Assembly: GCA_910589415.1 (NCBI GenBank)
Contig: OU342639.1
Location: 5,464,268-5,528,267, forward strand
Direction of reading: 5' to 3'
Length of the DNA: 64,000 bases
DNA from: Malachius bipustulatus
Taxonomy: Eukaryota > Arthropoda > Insecta > Coleoptera > Melyridae
Of this stretch, positions 25,353 through 35,339 are shown in pieces. The notes below the pieces were generated by a model, which worked only from the letters and a program-made list of their open reading frames with translations, was not told the DNA's origin and made no database searches. Both the position numbers and the translations under genes were made by a program. Position 1 is the stretch's first letter. The number at the start of each line of letters is the position of its first letter.

Positions 25353-26783
25353 ATGAATCCCGTTCTAGCTTTATTAAGTGAAGAACTCGCTTACGAAATA
25401 GCGATTAGAAAACAAGTCCCATTTAATACACAGGAGAAAAGACGAATTCAGTTTCGTGCCCTGTTAAATAGGGAAGAAAATCCTCTTTCTATTTCCGAAT
25501 CTGTCTACCCCTTTGACAAAGATTCTGCAGAGGTGAAAAAGACTCTTGCAGATTTGAAAATCAAAATACAGGACGCTCCCTTGTCTCTTAATGACCCTAT
25601 CTGTCAAAGAATTCAATGTCGTCTGAATCATGTGATCTCTAGAATCAATAGATTCAAACTTGATCAAGATCCTGAAGCAAAAGCTTTAGCTGATGATTTA
25701 TTTTCTGAGGCTTTAGAATTAGAAGGTCAATGGCTTCTGAAAAACGATCAGTCCCTAGACCAAACTGATAACTCATCCAATTCCCAGAGTGCATCAAGCT
25801 CTACTGTCTCCACTCATTCTAGACCTAGTGTTCCAGTTTATAAATGGAATATTAAATTTTCTGGCTCTTCTAAGGATAATTTGATCCAATTTCTAGAAAA
25901 GGTCAAAGAACTTCAAAGGTCGAGAAATGTCTCAGACCGCGATCTTTTTGATTCGGCAATGGATCTTTTTGAAGACAAGGCTCTGATTTGGTTTCGCAGT
26001 GTTGCCAGCTCAATTATTTCTTGGGAAGATCTCAAGAATAAATTGAAAATTACTTTTCTCCCCCTCTCTTACGATGATGACCTATTAGAGGAAATCAAAC
26101 AAAGAACTCATGGTGAATTTGAGTTAGTTGCTATCTATGTTGCCTCGATGCAAGGCTTATTTAAGAGATTGTCTACTCCTCCATCAGAAGTGGAACAATT
26201 TAAAATAATCAAGAAAAATCTTCATCCCTACTTCCAAAACCATCTTGCCCTTGTTGAGGTAAACAACATTCAGGACATAATTTCAATTGGAAAGAAGTTA
26301 GAAGATAATAGGACTATAGTCCAACAATATCGTCCCCCTCCCTCTAAGAAGGTTCAAAGTCTCTTAAATTCAGACTTAGCATGTTCTGGAGAACCAGCTT
26401 CTTTCTCTTCTCGTAAAGCCAGAGGCACACCAACTAAAGGTGCACCTACACCTAGTAACTCCAAGATCCCAGTTACTAACCTTTCTGCAGTCACCTGTTG
26501 GAATTGTTCCAACAAAGGTCATACCTATGTAAGGTGTAATCTTCCTAGAAAAGTTTTTTGTTATGGCTGTGGCCATAAAAATGTCTACAAGTCTAAATGC
26601 CCCTCATGTTCGGCAGATTTCCTGAACTCTCTCAAAGTCACTTCTCGTTCAAAAAACGACGAAGTTGCACAACAGGGTGCAGTGCGACAACAAGAGACAA
26701 GCCGCCCAAAGCAAGCCCTTGTAGAAAAGAGCTTGAAGTCAAAGGACGATCAGTCTCCTCCCTCTCCAAAAGACCAGCACTAG
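25353..26783 (+). CDS. gag: Gag polyprotein of the Ty3/Gypsy element
   Basis: 476 codons from ATG. It forms the particle that packages the element RNA. The central part (residues ~165-325) has the retrotransposon Gag fold, with WNIKFSG, then ALIWFRSV, then WEDLKNKLKITFLP. A canonical CX2CX4HX4C zinc knuckle lies at residues 382-395 (CWNCSNKGHTYVRC). A second finger at 403-419 has cysteines at 403, 406, 416 and 419, but the expected His position is Val, so it is a C4-like finger. A Ser-rich linker (residues ~130-160) and a Lys/Pro/Gln-rich tail flank these. The last 187 bases overlap pol, which is in the -1 frame. The frame is intact. Confidence 0.92.
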   Translation: MNPVLALLSEELAYEIAIRKQVPFNTQEKRRIQFRALLNREENPLSISESVYPFDKDSAEVKKTLADLKIKIQDAPLSLNDPICQRIQCRLNHVISRINRFKLDQDPEAKALADDLFSEALELEGQWLLKNDQSLDQTDNSSNSQSASSSTVSTHSRPSVPVYKWNIKFSGSSKDNLIQFLEKVKELQRSRNVSDRDLFDSAMDLFEDKALIWFRSVASSIISWEDLKNKLKITFLPLSYDDDLLEEIKQRTHGEFELVAIYVASMQGLFKRLSTPPSEVEQFKIIKKNLHPYFQNHLALVEVNNIQDIISIGKKLEDNRTIVQQYRPPPSKKVQSLLNSDLACSGEPASFSSRKARGTPTKGAPTPSNSKIPVTNLSAVTCWNCSNKGHTYVRCNLPRKVFCYGCGHKNVYKSKCPSCSADFLNSLKVTSRSKNDEVAQQGAVRQQETSRPKQALVEKSLKSKDDQSPPSPKDQH

Positions 26784-29700
26784 TATCTTCCAGTTATCTT
26801 GTTGATTTCACTATTCAAAAGGAACAGTGGAAATCATGGTTGCAAAAAGTTGCAAACTTTTTCGAATCTTTTCGAATACCTCCTAAAAAGGACATACCCA
26901 AACCAAGTGCTGACTCTTTAATACCTGTTATAGCTCCAATCTTATTATCTAACCCTGTTGACAATAGACCATTTATAGCTGTCAAAATGTGTGACGTACC
27001 TTATACAGCCCTCTTTGACACCGGCGCCAATATCTCTGTTTGTGATTTGGAAACTATGCAGGAAGTTCTGGGTGAACTACCCATCCCTTCCAAAAATTCG
27101 GATTTGTTGTGTTCCCTGAAAAATGCTGACGGTTCCCCTCTATCTGTTATCGACATAATTGAACTTGACCTGACCATAGATGACGTCACAAAGAAAGTCC
27201 AATTCCATGTGGTATCTTCCATATCACCACAAATTATCTTGGGAATAGACGTAGCTCGTATTTTCAACATGATGATTAATTTCGTAAATGAATCTTTCGA
27301 AGTTCATCCCGGTGATCCTTCGTCTTCATTATCTCCTATCTTACCTAATGAACTTACGGTTTGCGCTATCAATAAGATTCAGGATATCTCTTGTTTACCT
27401 CCTACCGACCTGTCTAGACTTGAATCGACGATAGACAAATTCAAAAGTTTGGCCCGTGTTGATATACTCCCTGAAACCAATGTGCTATGCCATTCCATAG
27501 AAACAAAAGACGCTAAGCCTTTTAGACAGAGACAATATCCATTATCTCCAACCCTTCAACAATATCTAAATGAAGAGGTAGATAAATTACTTAAGTTGGA
27601 AATTGTCGAAAAAAGTAATTCTCCTTGGGTGTCCCCTGTTCTTTTGGTCCGCAAGAAAGACAAAACATACCGTATGTGTTTCGATGGTCGGAAACTAAAC
27701 GAGATCACCACACATGACTCATATCCCCTGCCTAGAATTGATACTATCTTGAGCAAGCTCAAAGACGCTAATTATCTTACCTCCATCGATTTAAAGCAGG
27801 CTTTCTTTCAAGTTCCTTTGGACGAAGAATCCCGCCCAAAGACCGCTTTTGTAGTCCCCGGGAGAGGTTTATTCCAATTCCGACGAATGCCTTTCGGACT
27901 GAGAAACAGTGCTCAAACCCAGCAACGACTTATGGACACAATTTTAGGTCCAGCTTTGGAGCCATTTGTTTTTGTTTATCTTGACGATATAATCATCGCC
28001 ACGAATAGTTTCGAGAAACATCTAGAAATTTTAAGGGAAGTATACGAGCGTTTAAAAGACGCTAATCTTACTGTCAACTTCGACAAATGTCACTTCTGTC
28101 GAGATTCTCTCTCCTTTTTGGGTTTTATTATCGATAGAAACGGATTGCGAGTTAGTGAAGAGAAAGTTAAATCGATTATTGAGTCCCCTGTTCCTCATAA
28201 CACCACTGGAGTAAGACACGTCCTAGGTATCTTACAATATTATAGGCGTTTCATAAAGGATTTTTCTACAATCAGTGCTCCTATCTCAGCTCTGCTGCAT
28301 AACCGAAAAAAGGGACAGTCGATAACTTGGAACTCAGAAGCTGATCAGGCTTTCAAACTTCTCAAAGAACGACTAACTACAGCTCCCGTTCTAGCTAGCC
28401 CAGATTTCTCGAAGCCCTTTTGCATACAGACGGATGCAAGTGATTTCGGGTTAGGTGCGGTGCTTTTTCAACTTGAGGGAGATTTTGAACACCCCATTGC
28501 TTTTGCTAGTCGAATGCTCTCGAAAGCCGAGAAGAAATACACCGTTACCGAAAGAGAATGTTTAGGTGTCCTCTTTGGTATAGAATATTTTCGCCCTTAT
28601 GTCGAAGGTGCAAATTTTACAGTTTACACCGATCATGCCTCTCTTCTCTGGCTTCGCACGTTAAAAGATCCTATGGGTCGCGTAGCTAGATGGTGTTTAC
28701 GCCTCAGCCAGTTTGATTTCGACATTAAACATCGAAAAGGCACTTGCAATGTCCCTGCAGACTATCTTTCCCGTTCTATTTCTTCTATCTCTCTTCAAAA
28801 CTTTGTACCTGATGATTGGTATAAAGACATGGTCTCCAAAGTTACCGAGTTTCCTGAGAAATACCCTGACTTTACCATCAAAGACAATATTCTTTATAAA
28901 CATGTTAAGCCTCGAGTGGAAGTCGTGTCTAACCTATCTGATTGGAAAATTGTTGTCCCTACTCCTAATCGGGAGGAAATAATTGCTCAATTTCATGACC
29001 CTCCAACTTCTGCACATTTTGGAGTAAGTAAAACTTTGGCAAGAATATCTGAAGTTTATTATTGGCCCAAAATGATTATCTCAGTCAAAAAGTACGTGAG
29101 AAACTGCCAGGTTTGTGGTGCACACAAAGCCCCAAACACTGCTCGCGTAGGACTCATGGGTAATTATAAGAAAATCAATTTTCCCTTCCAATTTCTCTCT
29201 ATTGACTTCATGGGACCTTTCCCTCGATCTAAGGCTAGAAACACCCAACTTTTAGTCGTCACTGATTGGTTTTCGAAATTCGTTTTGGTTAAACCAATGC
29301 CTAATGCTACAGCAGCTGCCGTTACCAAATTTCTTGAGAACCAAGTGTTCTTAATTTTCGGTGTGCCTCAAATTCTGCTTTGTGACAACGCTCAAATCTT
29401 TAAAAGCAGTCTATTTACTAATTTGCTGAAAAACTACGAAGTTAATTTGTGGTATAGCGCCAGGCATTTATCTCAGGTGAATCCGACCGAGAGAACGAAT
29501 CGTACCATCCTTACAGCCATCTCATCTTACATCCGTGATAATCATAAAGATTGGGATAAAAATGTTTATAAAATTGCACAAGCAATTAACTTATCGGTGA
29601 GCGAAGTTACTAAACACGCTCCAGCTTTCCTACTTTTCGCTAGAAATGTCCCTGTAGACGGAACCTTTTACGGTCCAGTCTCAGATAATTATCTAGAATT

Positions 29701-30064
29701 ACCTGATGATCTGTCTTATGTTCATCGAGAACAAGACATATCTAAATTACCTCCTATCTTCAGCGATATACGTGATAGACTCAAGAAAGCTTACGAAGTA
29801 AGTAAGAAACATTACGACTTACGCAAACGCCCCGATGTTTTCACCGAGGGTGACCTCGTCTGGAAACATACCTACCCACTTTCGAATGCCGCAAAGAATT
29901 TTGCTGCTAAATTGGCCCCAAAATTCGTACTATGCCGGATATCTAAAGTAGTGTCTAAATTAGTGTACGAATTACAAGACCAAGAAGGCAATCCCCTAGG
30001 TCGCTGGCATTCTAAAGATTTGAAGGCGTATCGAGGCGAAGACCCGCCGAAAAGCGACGAATAG
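26597..30064 (+). CDS. pol: Pol polyprotein: protease, reverse transcriptase, RNase H, integrase
   Basis: Open for 1155 codons. An ATG exists at 26597, but expression by -1 frameshifting at 26651 is more likely. Domains in order: aspartic protease with DTG at 141-143; reverse transcriptase with YLDD at 461-464, preceded by the RMPFGL motif; RNase H beginning TDASDFGLGAV at 612; then ADYLSR. The integrase has an H-H-C-C zinc site (H800, H807, C837, C840) and a DDE core at D870, D930 and E965. All catalytic residues I looked for are present. Two conserved neighbourhoods are altered: CDNAQIF for the usual (S/C)DNG-QF, and HLSQ for HPQ before NPTE. A chromodomain is not evident. The C-terminus reads as the usual Gypsy tail (WKHTYPLS...AKLAPKF). 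No stops or frameshifts. Confidence 0.95.
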   Translation: MPLMFGRFPELSQSHFSFKKRRSCTTGCSATTRDKPPKASPCRKELEVKGRSVSSLSKRPALVSSSYLVDFTIQKEQWKSWLQKVANFFESFRIPPKKDIPKPSADSLIPVIAPILLSNPVDNRPFIAVKMCDVPYTALFDTGANISVCDLETMQEVLGELPIPSKNSDLLCSLKNADGSPLSVIDIIELDLTIDDVTKKVQFHVVSSISPQIILGIDVARIFNMMINFVNESFEVHPGDPSSSLSPILPNELTVCAINKIQDISCLPPTDLSRLESTIDKFKSLARVDILPETNVLCHSIETKDAKPFRQRQYPLSPTLQQYLNEEVDKLLKLEIVEKSNSPWVSPVLLVRKKDKTYRMCFDGRKLNEITTHDSYPLPRIDTILSKLKDANYLTSIDLKQAFFQVPLDEESRPKTAFVVPGRGLFQFRRMPFGLRNSAQTQQRLMDTILGPALEPFVFVYLDDIIIATNSFEKHLEILREVYERLKDANLTVNFDKCHFCRDSLSFLGFIIDRNGLRVSEEKVKSIIESPVPHNTTGVRHVLGILQYYRRFIKDFSTISAPISALLHNRKKGQSITWNSEADQAFKLLKERLTTAPVLASPDFSKPFCIQTDASDFGLGAVLFQLEGDFEHPIAFASRMLSKAEKKYTVTERECLGVLFGIEYFRPYVEGANFTVYTDHASLLWLRTLKDPMGRVARWCLRLSQFDFDIKHRKGTCNVPADYLSRSISSISLQNFVPDDWYKDMVSKVTEFPEKYPDFTIKDNILYKHVKPRVEVVSNLSDWKIVVPTPNREEIIAQFHDPPTSAHFGVSKTLARISEVYYWPKMIISVKKYVRNCQVCGAHKAPNTARVGLMGNYKKINFPFQFLSIDFMGPFPRSKARNTQLLVVTDWFSKFVLVKPMPNATAAAVTKFLENQVFLIFGVPQILLCDNAQIFKSSLFTNLLKNYEVNLWYSARHLSQVNPTERTNRTILTAISSYIRDNHKDWDKNVYKIAQAINLSVSEVTKHAPAFLLFARNVPVDGTFYGPVSDNYLELPDDLSYVHREQDISKLPPIFSDIRDRLKKAYEVSKKHYDLRKRPDVFTEGDLVWKHTYPLSNAAKNFAAKLAPKFVLCRISKVVSKLVYELQDQEGNPLGRWHSKDLKAYRGEDPPKSDE
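26651..26681 (+). promoter_or_regulatory. -1 ribosomal frameshift signal (gag to pol)
   Basis: A AAA AAC (26651-26657) sits exactly in gag codon phase. It is followed by an 8-base spacer and a hairpin TGCAC-AACAGG-GTGCA (26666-26681), which further downstream pairing (GTTG with CAAC) could extend. Pol is in the -1 frame across this site. Confidence 0.75.
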
Positions 30065-30564
30065 TTCCTTGTAATATCTTCTCTTTAGTTTTATTTCCCT
30101 ACCTATCTTTATCTCTCTTTTTGTATTTGACAAAAATCCGTTTAGAAAATGAGGTCTAGCAATACGAGAATTGAGAAAGCTCCGTTTCTTGTCGTATCTT
30201 AGAATGAATGAAGAATGTATGCAGAATGAAAACCGTATCTTTCAAAGTATTTCTCAAGGATCTCGAAACTAGCTGTGTGAATGTGGTACCAAGTGTAAAT
30301 GTTGCTAATTTTGGGATCGGTATCTGCTATCCTCAGGCTCTCATTTTATTTTATCGCTCGAATTTTGAGAACCCATATCTTTCTGGTTATCTGAAATCAT
30401 TACCTTGAAAAGTAACTATTCGCCTATCTTGTCTGACCACGTTTACAGGTCTAATGTTATCTTTTAAATTTTCTTATGTTCAAAGAACTAAAGAAAATGC
30501 TATCTTGCCGTTGTATCTACCTTATCTTATCTTTTACCTTTATCTTATCTACCGTCTAGTGTTA

Positions 30565-30975
30565 GACGGGTGCTTTCCCGACAGTTTCCGCCCTGCTATG
30601 TGCTAAAGTGAAAACTGCTCTGCTTGTCCAATCAGACGACAGCAGATTTTTTTTATCTTATCTTACCATCTCTTTCAAAGACGGGTGCTTTCCCGACAGT
30701 TTCCGCCCTGCTATGTGCTAAAGTGAAAACTGCTCTGCTTGTCCAATCAGACGACAGCAGATTCCTTTTATCTTATCTTACCATCTCTTTCAAACACGGG
30801 TGCTTTCCCGACAGTTTCCGCCCTGCTATGTGCTAAAGTGAAAACTGCTCTGCTTGTCAAATCAGACGACAGCAGATCTCTTTTATCTTATCTACCATCT
30901 TTCCAAGATTGGGTGCTTTAAGATTTTCCGCCCTGCATGGCTAAAGTGAAAAATCCCTCTGTTGTCTCAACGGAA
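30565..30975 (+). repeat. 115-bp tandem repeat, 3.5 copies, with internal hairpin
   Basis: Units start at 30565, 30680 and 30795 (exact 115-bp period), with a diverged fourth from ~30908. Each has GGGTGCTTTCCCGACAG (shortened in unit 4), CCGCCCTGC, CTAAAGTGAAAA and a stem-loop ending GACGACAGCAG (units 1-3) or AGACAACAG (unit 4). Confidence 0.9.
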
Positions 30976-32488
30976 GACAACAGAATATCTCTACCTTGTC
31001 TTATCTATCTTTCAAGAAAACGAAAATTGAATTAGCAAATTTTCTTCTTGATAAAAATGACAGGCGTAAGCTTTAGTCAAAGCTTCGTGCCTTTCTTATC
31101 TTTAATTTCTTTTCAAAGAAAAGGAATTACCTATCTTACCTTATCTATAGCTATTAGTACCATAATAGAATGGTAGCTAATACTTATCTTCTCTGCGAAT
31201 ATTTTCCATAATGGAAAATAAAAATCTATGCGAATTCTAGTGTTGAATTTGCAAAGATGACTTTAGATATTCGGTGTAAACACAAATGAATTTGAACACG
31301 GATATTGAATGTCCCCTACCTTAGCGATGAAAATGGTTGTTCCATTTTTCTTATCTTACCGAGTGAGATAAATTATCTTACCGTTACCTTAATGTTTATC
31401 TAATAATCCAGGCGATTATTGATGTTTTCTCTGTGCGATTATCGAATGTTTATCTATGCGATTATTGGATGATTTATCGATGTGATTATTGCGATTACGC
31501 TATCTGATAAGCTACGCAGTGATTATCTGCGAACTTCCTTTCTCTCAACCATTTATTATGGAGTCGCATAGACGATGGCATAGTCAAATTTTGACTGGTT
31601 CAAAGATGAAAAATCTTACTCATGGATTACCCTTGTGGACTCCAAAAATTTATCTTTCCCTGTACATAGATGTTTTGATGCCCAAGTTTGGACAGCATCA
31701 ACCCCCTTGAGGATCGAGTTTCACTTTTCCTTTGTTGGACTTGCTACTTGACCTCGACAGTCTCATTCCAGATTTTTCCGCGCCCCACTGTTTCAGTGGC
31801 GGTGCATGCTCCAAATCAGAATGCAGGGTTGTCATTGGTCAAGGAAACACCATCTAGCGGTAAAGGAGGAAACCGTGCCCACCTCAGGAGATCTAATTTT
31901 ATCTTAGTATGTATCTTATCTTATTGTATCTATCTTATCTTATATTATCTAACCATACCTTATCGTATCATCGTATCTAGTTATTTAGAAATTATTCCTA
32001 TGTTTATCGACATTGTTCGGCGAGAACAATTACCGTTTAAGAAAGTTATCTTAATTATCTTATTACTACCGTTACTAGCATATCTTTTATTTTGTTGCCT
32101 TTGCAATGAAGCATGAATATTTTATTTTTATACCTTATGAATAATTATTACCTAGTGCTTAATATTTAAGTTGCATGAAATTTTAGTAAACCTAACGTTA
32201 TTCCCCTTTGAAAGTTGCATGTTACCTTAGTAAGCATATACAAGAGAAATTTTATTCATTCAATGAAACAGATCAACGATGTCGTTGACAGTTTGTTCGT
32301 TCAGAGTTGTTATCTTATTTCCTCGAAAGGTTCATGTTGTTTATGAACGTGATTTCTGAATCATATTCTCTAAGCTTATCGTCACCTAGTTGTCCCGCAA
32401 ACATACCCTTCTTCGGGTATGGTAACAACTTGAAATACGCCTGTGCTTTTTCCAGTTGGTTTGTCTTTAATCCTTTCCTTACCCCGGT

Positions 32489-32499
32489 AAAGAGAGGTG
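32489..32499 (+). other. Polypurine tract (weak)
   Basis: AAAGAGAGG followed by TG lies immediately before the TGTAAC of the 3' LTR, where the plus-strand primer of a Gypsy element is expected. It is short for a polypurine tract. Confidence 0.5.
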
Positions 32500-34045
32500 T
32501 GTAACGTCGTTAAAGGTTTTATTCTTTAATTAGCTCCATTTAATATTATTAAGTAAGATATTATTGTCTAAATCCCTACTATAAAGGTGTCCGCCTAGCC
32601 ACTTTATTTAATTGAAACATGAATTTCGATCCAACATCGCCACCTGTTGCCGAGTGGTAAAACTAACTAAACTAGGCAAGTTCAAGATCCCTACCTTGTA
32701 GTACAATCTGTAACTTCTTTCTCTTACAATCTTCCTTTTCGATTAACTAGAAACACAGATGTCGCTGTGATGTAGTTTAGGAAGATTTACTAACGTCTCT
32801 TTGAGTTGCGCGAACGGTCTGTCTTCCGGAGATCTGAACAGGCTTGGCCATCTTCCATTCTTGGTGCTTGAAGCGACCAGTCGCACCCCTACCTTTTCTC
32901 TTTATCTAAGGACCGATTATTATATCGGTTCTTTTCTACCTACCCTATCAATCGGGGCACTATCTTATTTCGTCGGAAAACCTATCTACGGAGTTGAACC
33001 CCACCTGTCTTCACAGACGCCATATTGGTTTTCATACTTTCTACGTCCGAATATCTGCTTTTATGGAAGGAATCTCCTACATTATCTGAAGGTTTTGCTG
33101 CTACCTGCCCCTGAATACTGGATCTCATCATTCGGAGCCTCATATTTTCATCTTTCATCTAACCTCGAAGGACGACCACGCTACCAGAGTTAGGCACGTG
33201 TTCCCACGGGACACGACACCGTCCACCAGTCTTTCTGCCACCCCAGAGGGAGACCACGGTCTCTTATCCTGAGATTTCGTCCAGGGCCCCGCTCTCCAGT
33301 CTCGGCACGACATTCCAAGGATGGCAAAATGTCGTATCAGTAAGCAAAGTGTGACATAACCTTTTATTGCTCAGAGTGATATCCGAGAAATCTGTTAGGA
33401 GTTTTATGTCGTTCTACCGCCTTATCTCGTCGTGAGATTGATGTTTTATTAATTAAAACTTATATTAATAATAACTTTGAAATACCTGATATACAATCAT
33501 TACCATTATTATTCAAGTAATACTTGAAATGAACTTGTCAATTATTATGTGAAGGAAAAAATAGATCTATTATTTTCTCTACCAGTTAAACTGTTAAATG
33601 AGATATTTTACGATTAACTTCAGGATCAATTAATTAGTAATTTCATAACCATAGAATTTCAATCATTTATTTTATAAACAGAATAAATAAATATACTTTT
33701 CATTAAAAGATCAATTCTATTATTCAGTAGGTAGATACTACAGTAGTTAGAAATAGTTAACATCTCATAACCTGAGTGAATTTTGATGCCTTTATAGTTC
33801 AGGTTACTTTAGATCTATTATTCAAAATTAAAAGGTCATCTGGCATCCCAGTACCTTATATCTTAGGGGTAATTAAACCGTACCGCTTTATGCTGCTGAT
33901 GCTACTACAATCGCTTGAAATCTGAATGAGATTTTGGTGCATCAATTAATACTTCGGCCCAACGAAGGTAAGTCGGCAATTGTTTTTCAACAACGTTCGA
34001 ATTTTAATTGGCCCAGAGCCTAATCTAATAAGTCCGACCGCAGCA
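32500..34045 (+). repeat. 3' LTR (1546 bp)
   Basis: Offset exactly 9416 from the 5' LTR, same start and end, and no difference noticed by eye. It includes the same 130-codon TTG-opened frame at 32801-33193. It is followed by CGGC and the rest of the split foldback element. Confidence 0.95.
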
Positions 34046-34049
34046 CGGC

Positions 34050-34590
34050 TATAAAAATTGCCCTTGATGCGTTGTTGGGGTTTTTATTTTTCAAAACGAA
34101 GGATAAATGTCAACCCTGTCCCGCCGTTGTGAAAACTCGTCTTGTCCTTGCTCAAAACGGCCCCCATAATTTTTTGAATTTTCTAATCAGAATATTCAGA
34201 TGTTGTAATTTTCGATTTTCACCTATAAAAACTGTCCTTGATGCGTTGCTGGGGTTTTTACATTATCACACGAGGGAGAAAGATCAACCCTGTCGCGAAG
34301 TTGTAAAAACTCGTCTTGTCCGGGCCCAGAACGGCCGCCATGAATTTTGGAAGTTCAGATTTCCGCTGTAAAAATGATCTTGAAACTACAAGAACTGCCC
34401 ATTATAGGCTGCTAGGATTTTTTATTTTTACATGCAAATATCCTCACATAGCTTCATGAAGTATGGCATTTCATTGTCGTTCAAGAAATAATAGCAGACT
34501 ATGTAATTAAATTATCATCGTACTGGAGCCGGATGTTTAGCCACTCCCGTTGCTAACTTTTCGTTGCTAACTTCACCCGATTAAACGACT
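34050..34590 (-). mobile_element. Foldback element, right arm after the retrotransposon
   Basis: It continues TATAAAAATTGCCCTTGATGCG directly from 23083, then two inverted ~170-bp subrepeats (cores near 34150 and 34330). It then runs as the reverse complement of 22010-22220 (ATGCAAATATCCTCAC, AATAGCAGACTATGTAATT, GGATGTTTAGCCACTCCCG). Confidence 0.75.
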
Positions 34591-34861
34591 GCATCATCTT
34601 CCCCCCAAACGGTCGCTCATCCGTTTTGTGATATTCGCAAAAAGAAAGTTGAAACCTGACAGCTGTCATTTATCACAAATGTCAATTTTTCCTCGTTTTT
34701 CGGAATGCCCCTTCTGTTGAACACAACAAAAAATCAATCGACATAGCCAAAAATCATTCCCATGCATAAAAAGATCGATTTGGTTTTGTCCCAAAACAAA
34801 AGAAGTTCGTTTTTCGATTTTTTTTTCGCACCTCCACGAAGGTGAACTTATAAGCGAGTTA

Positions 34862-35062
34862 TACCTCATGGTCGAAATGATGTGCAGTAGATAATTGATA
34901 TTACTAAAAAGCGATTTCTGAGAAGCGGCATGCAGGAATTTACGTTTGGAGGACATTTTCACTGATGCAAAAGCGGCAAACAGAAATGTTCCTCCAAACG
35001 GAAGTTTCTGCTTGCCGCTTCTCAGAAATTCCTTTTTTAGACGTTATTTCGACCATGAGGTA
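34862..35062. repeat. ~200-bp hairpin-forming inverted repeat
   Basis: TACCTCATGGTCGAAAT and GATTTCTGAGAAGCGGCATGC plus CGTTTGGAGGACATTT on the left are mirrored by TTCCTCCAAACG, TGCCGCTTCTCAGAAAT and ATTTCGACCATGAGGTA on the right. The loop is only ~25 bases. Confidence 0.75.
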
Positions 35063-35265
35063 TAGGTTTTTGTGTATTAAATGTTTGCTTATCCTCGATT
35101 TAAACTGAAGAAAAGAGTAGACCACGGGAAAAACAAAAATTCATTCACATAGAAATCGGCTTCCCCTTTTTTTCACGCGACCGAGTCTTCAGAACAAAAC
35201 CTTTCCTCTCAATGATTCTAACACGAATCTCAAAGATGCTCGAGTCCCTTCTGCGACTAAATTAT

Positions 35266-35267
<2 letters not shown>

Positions 35268-35336
<69 letters not shown>

Positions 35337-35338
35337 TA
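35268..35338 (+). repeat. (CT)n(TG)n microsatellite
   Basis: An uninterrupted CT run of ~26 units passes into about 9-10 TG units. Confidence 0.98.
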
Positions 35339-35339
35339 C

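Larger units (their letters stand above)
30065..32499 (+). other. Long non-coding tail of the element (no env found)
   Basis: About 2.4 kb between pol and the 3' LTR, rich in (T)ATCTTATCT. A frame at 31688-32116 opens at TTG and encodes two hydrophobic stretches. These come largely from the ATCTTATCT-type composition, and the frame lacks a start ATG, a signal peptide and cysteine pattern, so I do not call an envelope gene. Confidence 0.6.
23080..34049 (+). mobile_element. Complete Ty3/Gypsy-type LTR retrotransposon with CGGC target duplication
   Basis: The element proper is 23084-34045: LTR, PBS, gag, pol (protease, RT, RNase H, integrase), long non-coding tail, LTR. The domain order PR-RT-RH-IN places it in Ty3/Gypsy. 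The 4-bp CGGC is present at 23080-23083 and 34046-34049. The LTRs have equal length and I found no difference between them, and both ORFs are open, so insertion is recent and the copy may still be active. It lies in sense orientation to the host gene, inside its intron and within an older foldback element. Confidence 0.95.

Noticed and set aside
30565..30975. CRISPR array
   Set aside because: The 115-bp units are direct tandem repeats without spacers, inside a eukaryotic retrotransposon.
31688..32116. Possible envelope gene with two hydrophobic stretches
   Set aside because: Opens at TTG; the hydrophobicity comes largely from ATCTTATCT-type composition; no signal peptide, cleavage site or cysteine pattern.
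35268..35338. CRISPR-like or regulatory tandem array
   Set aside because: It is a plain dinucleotide microsatellite.
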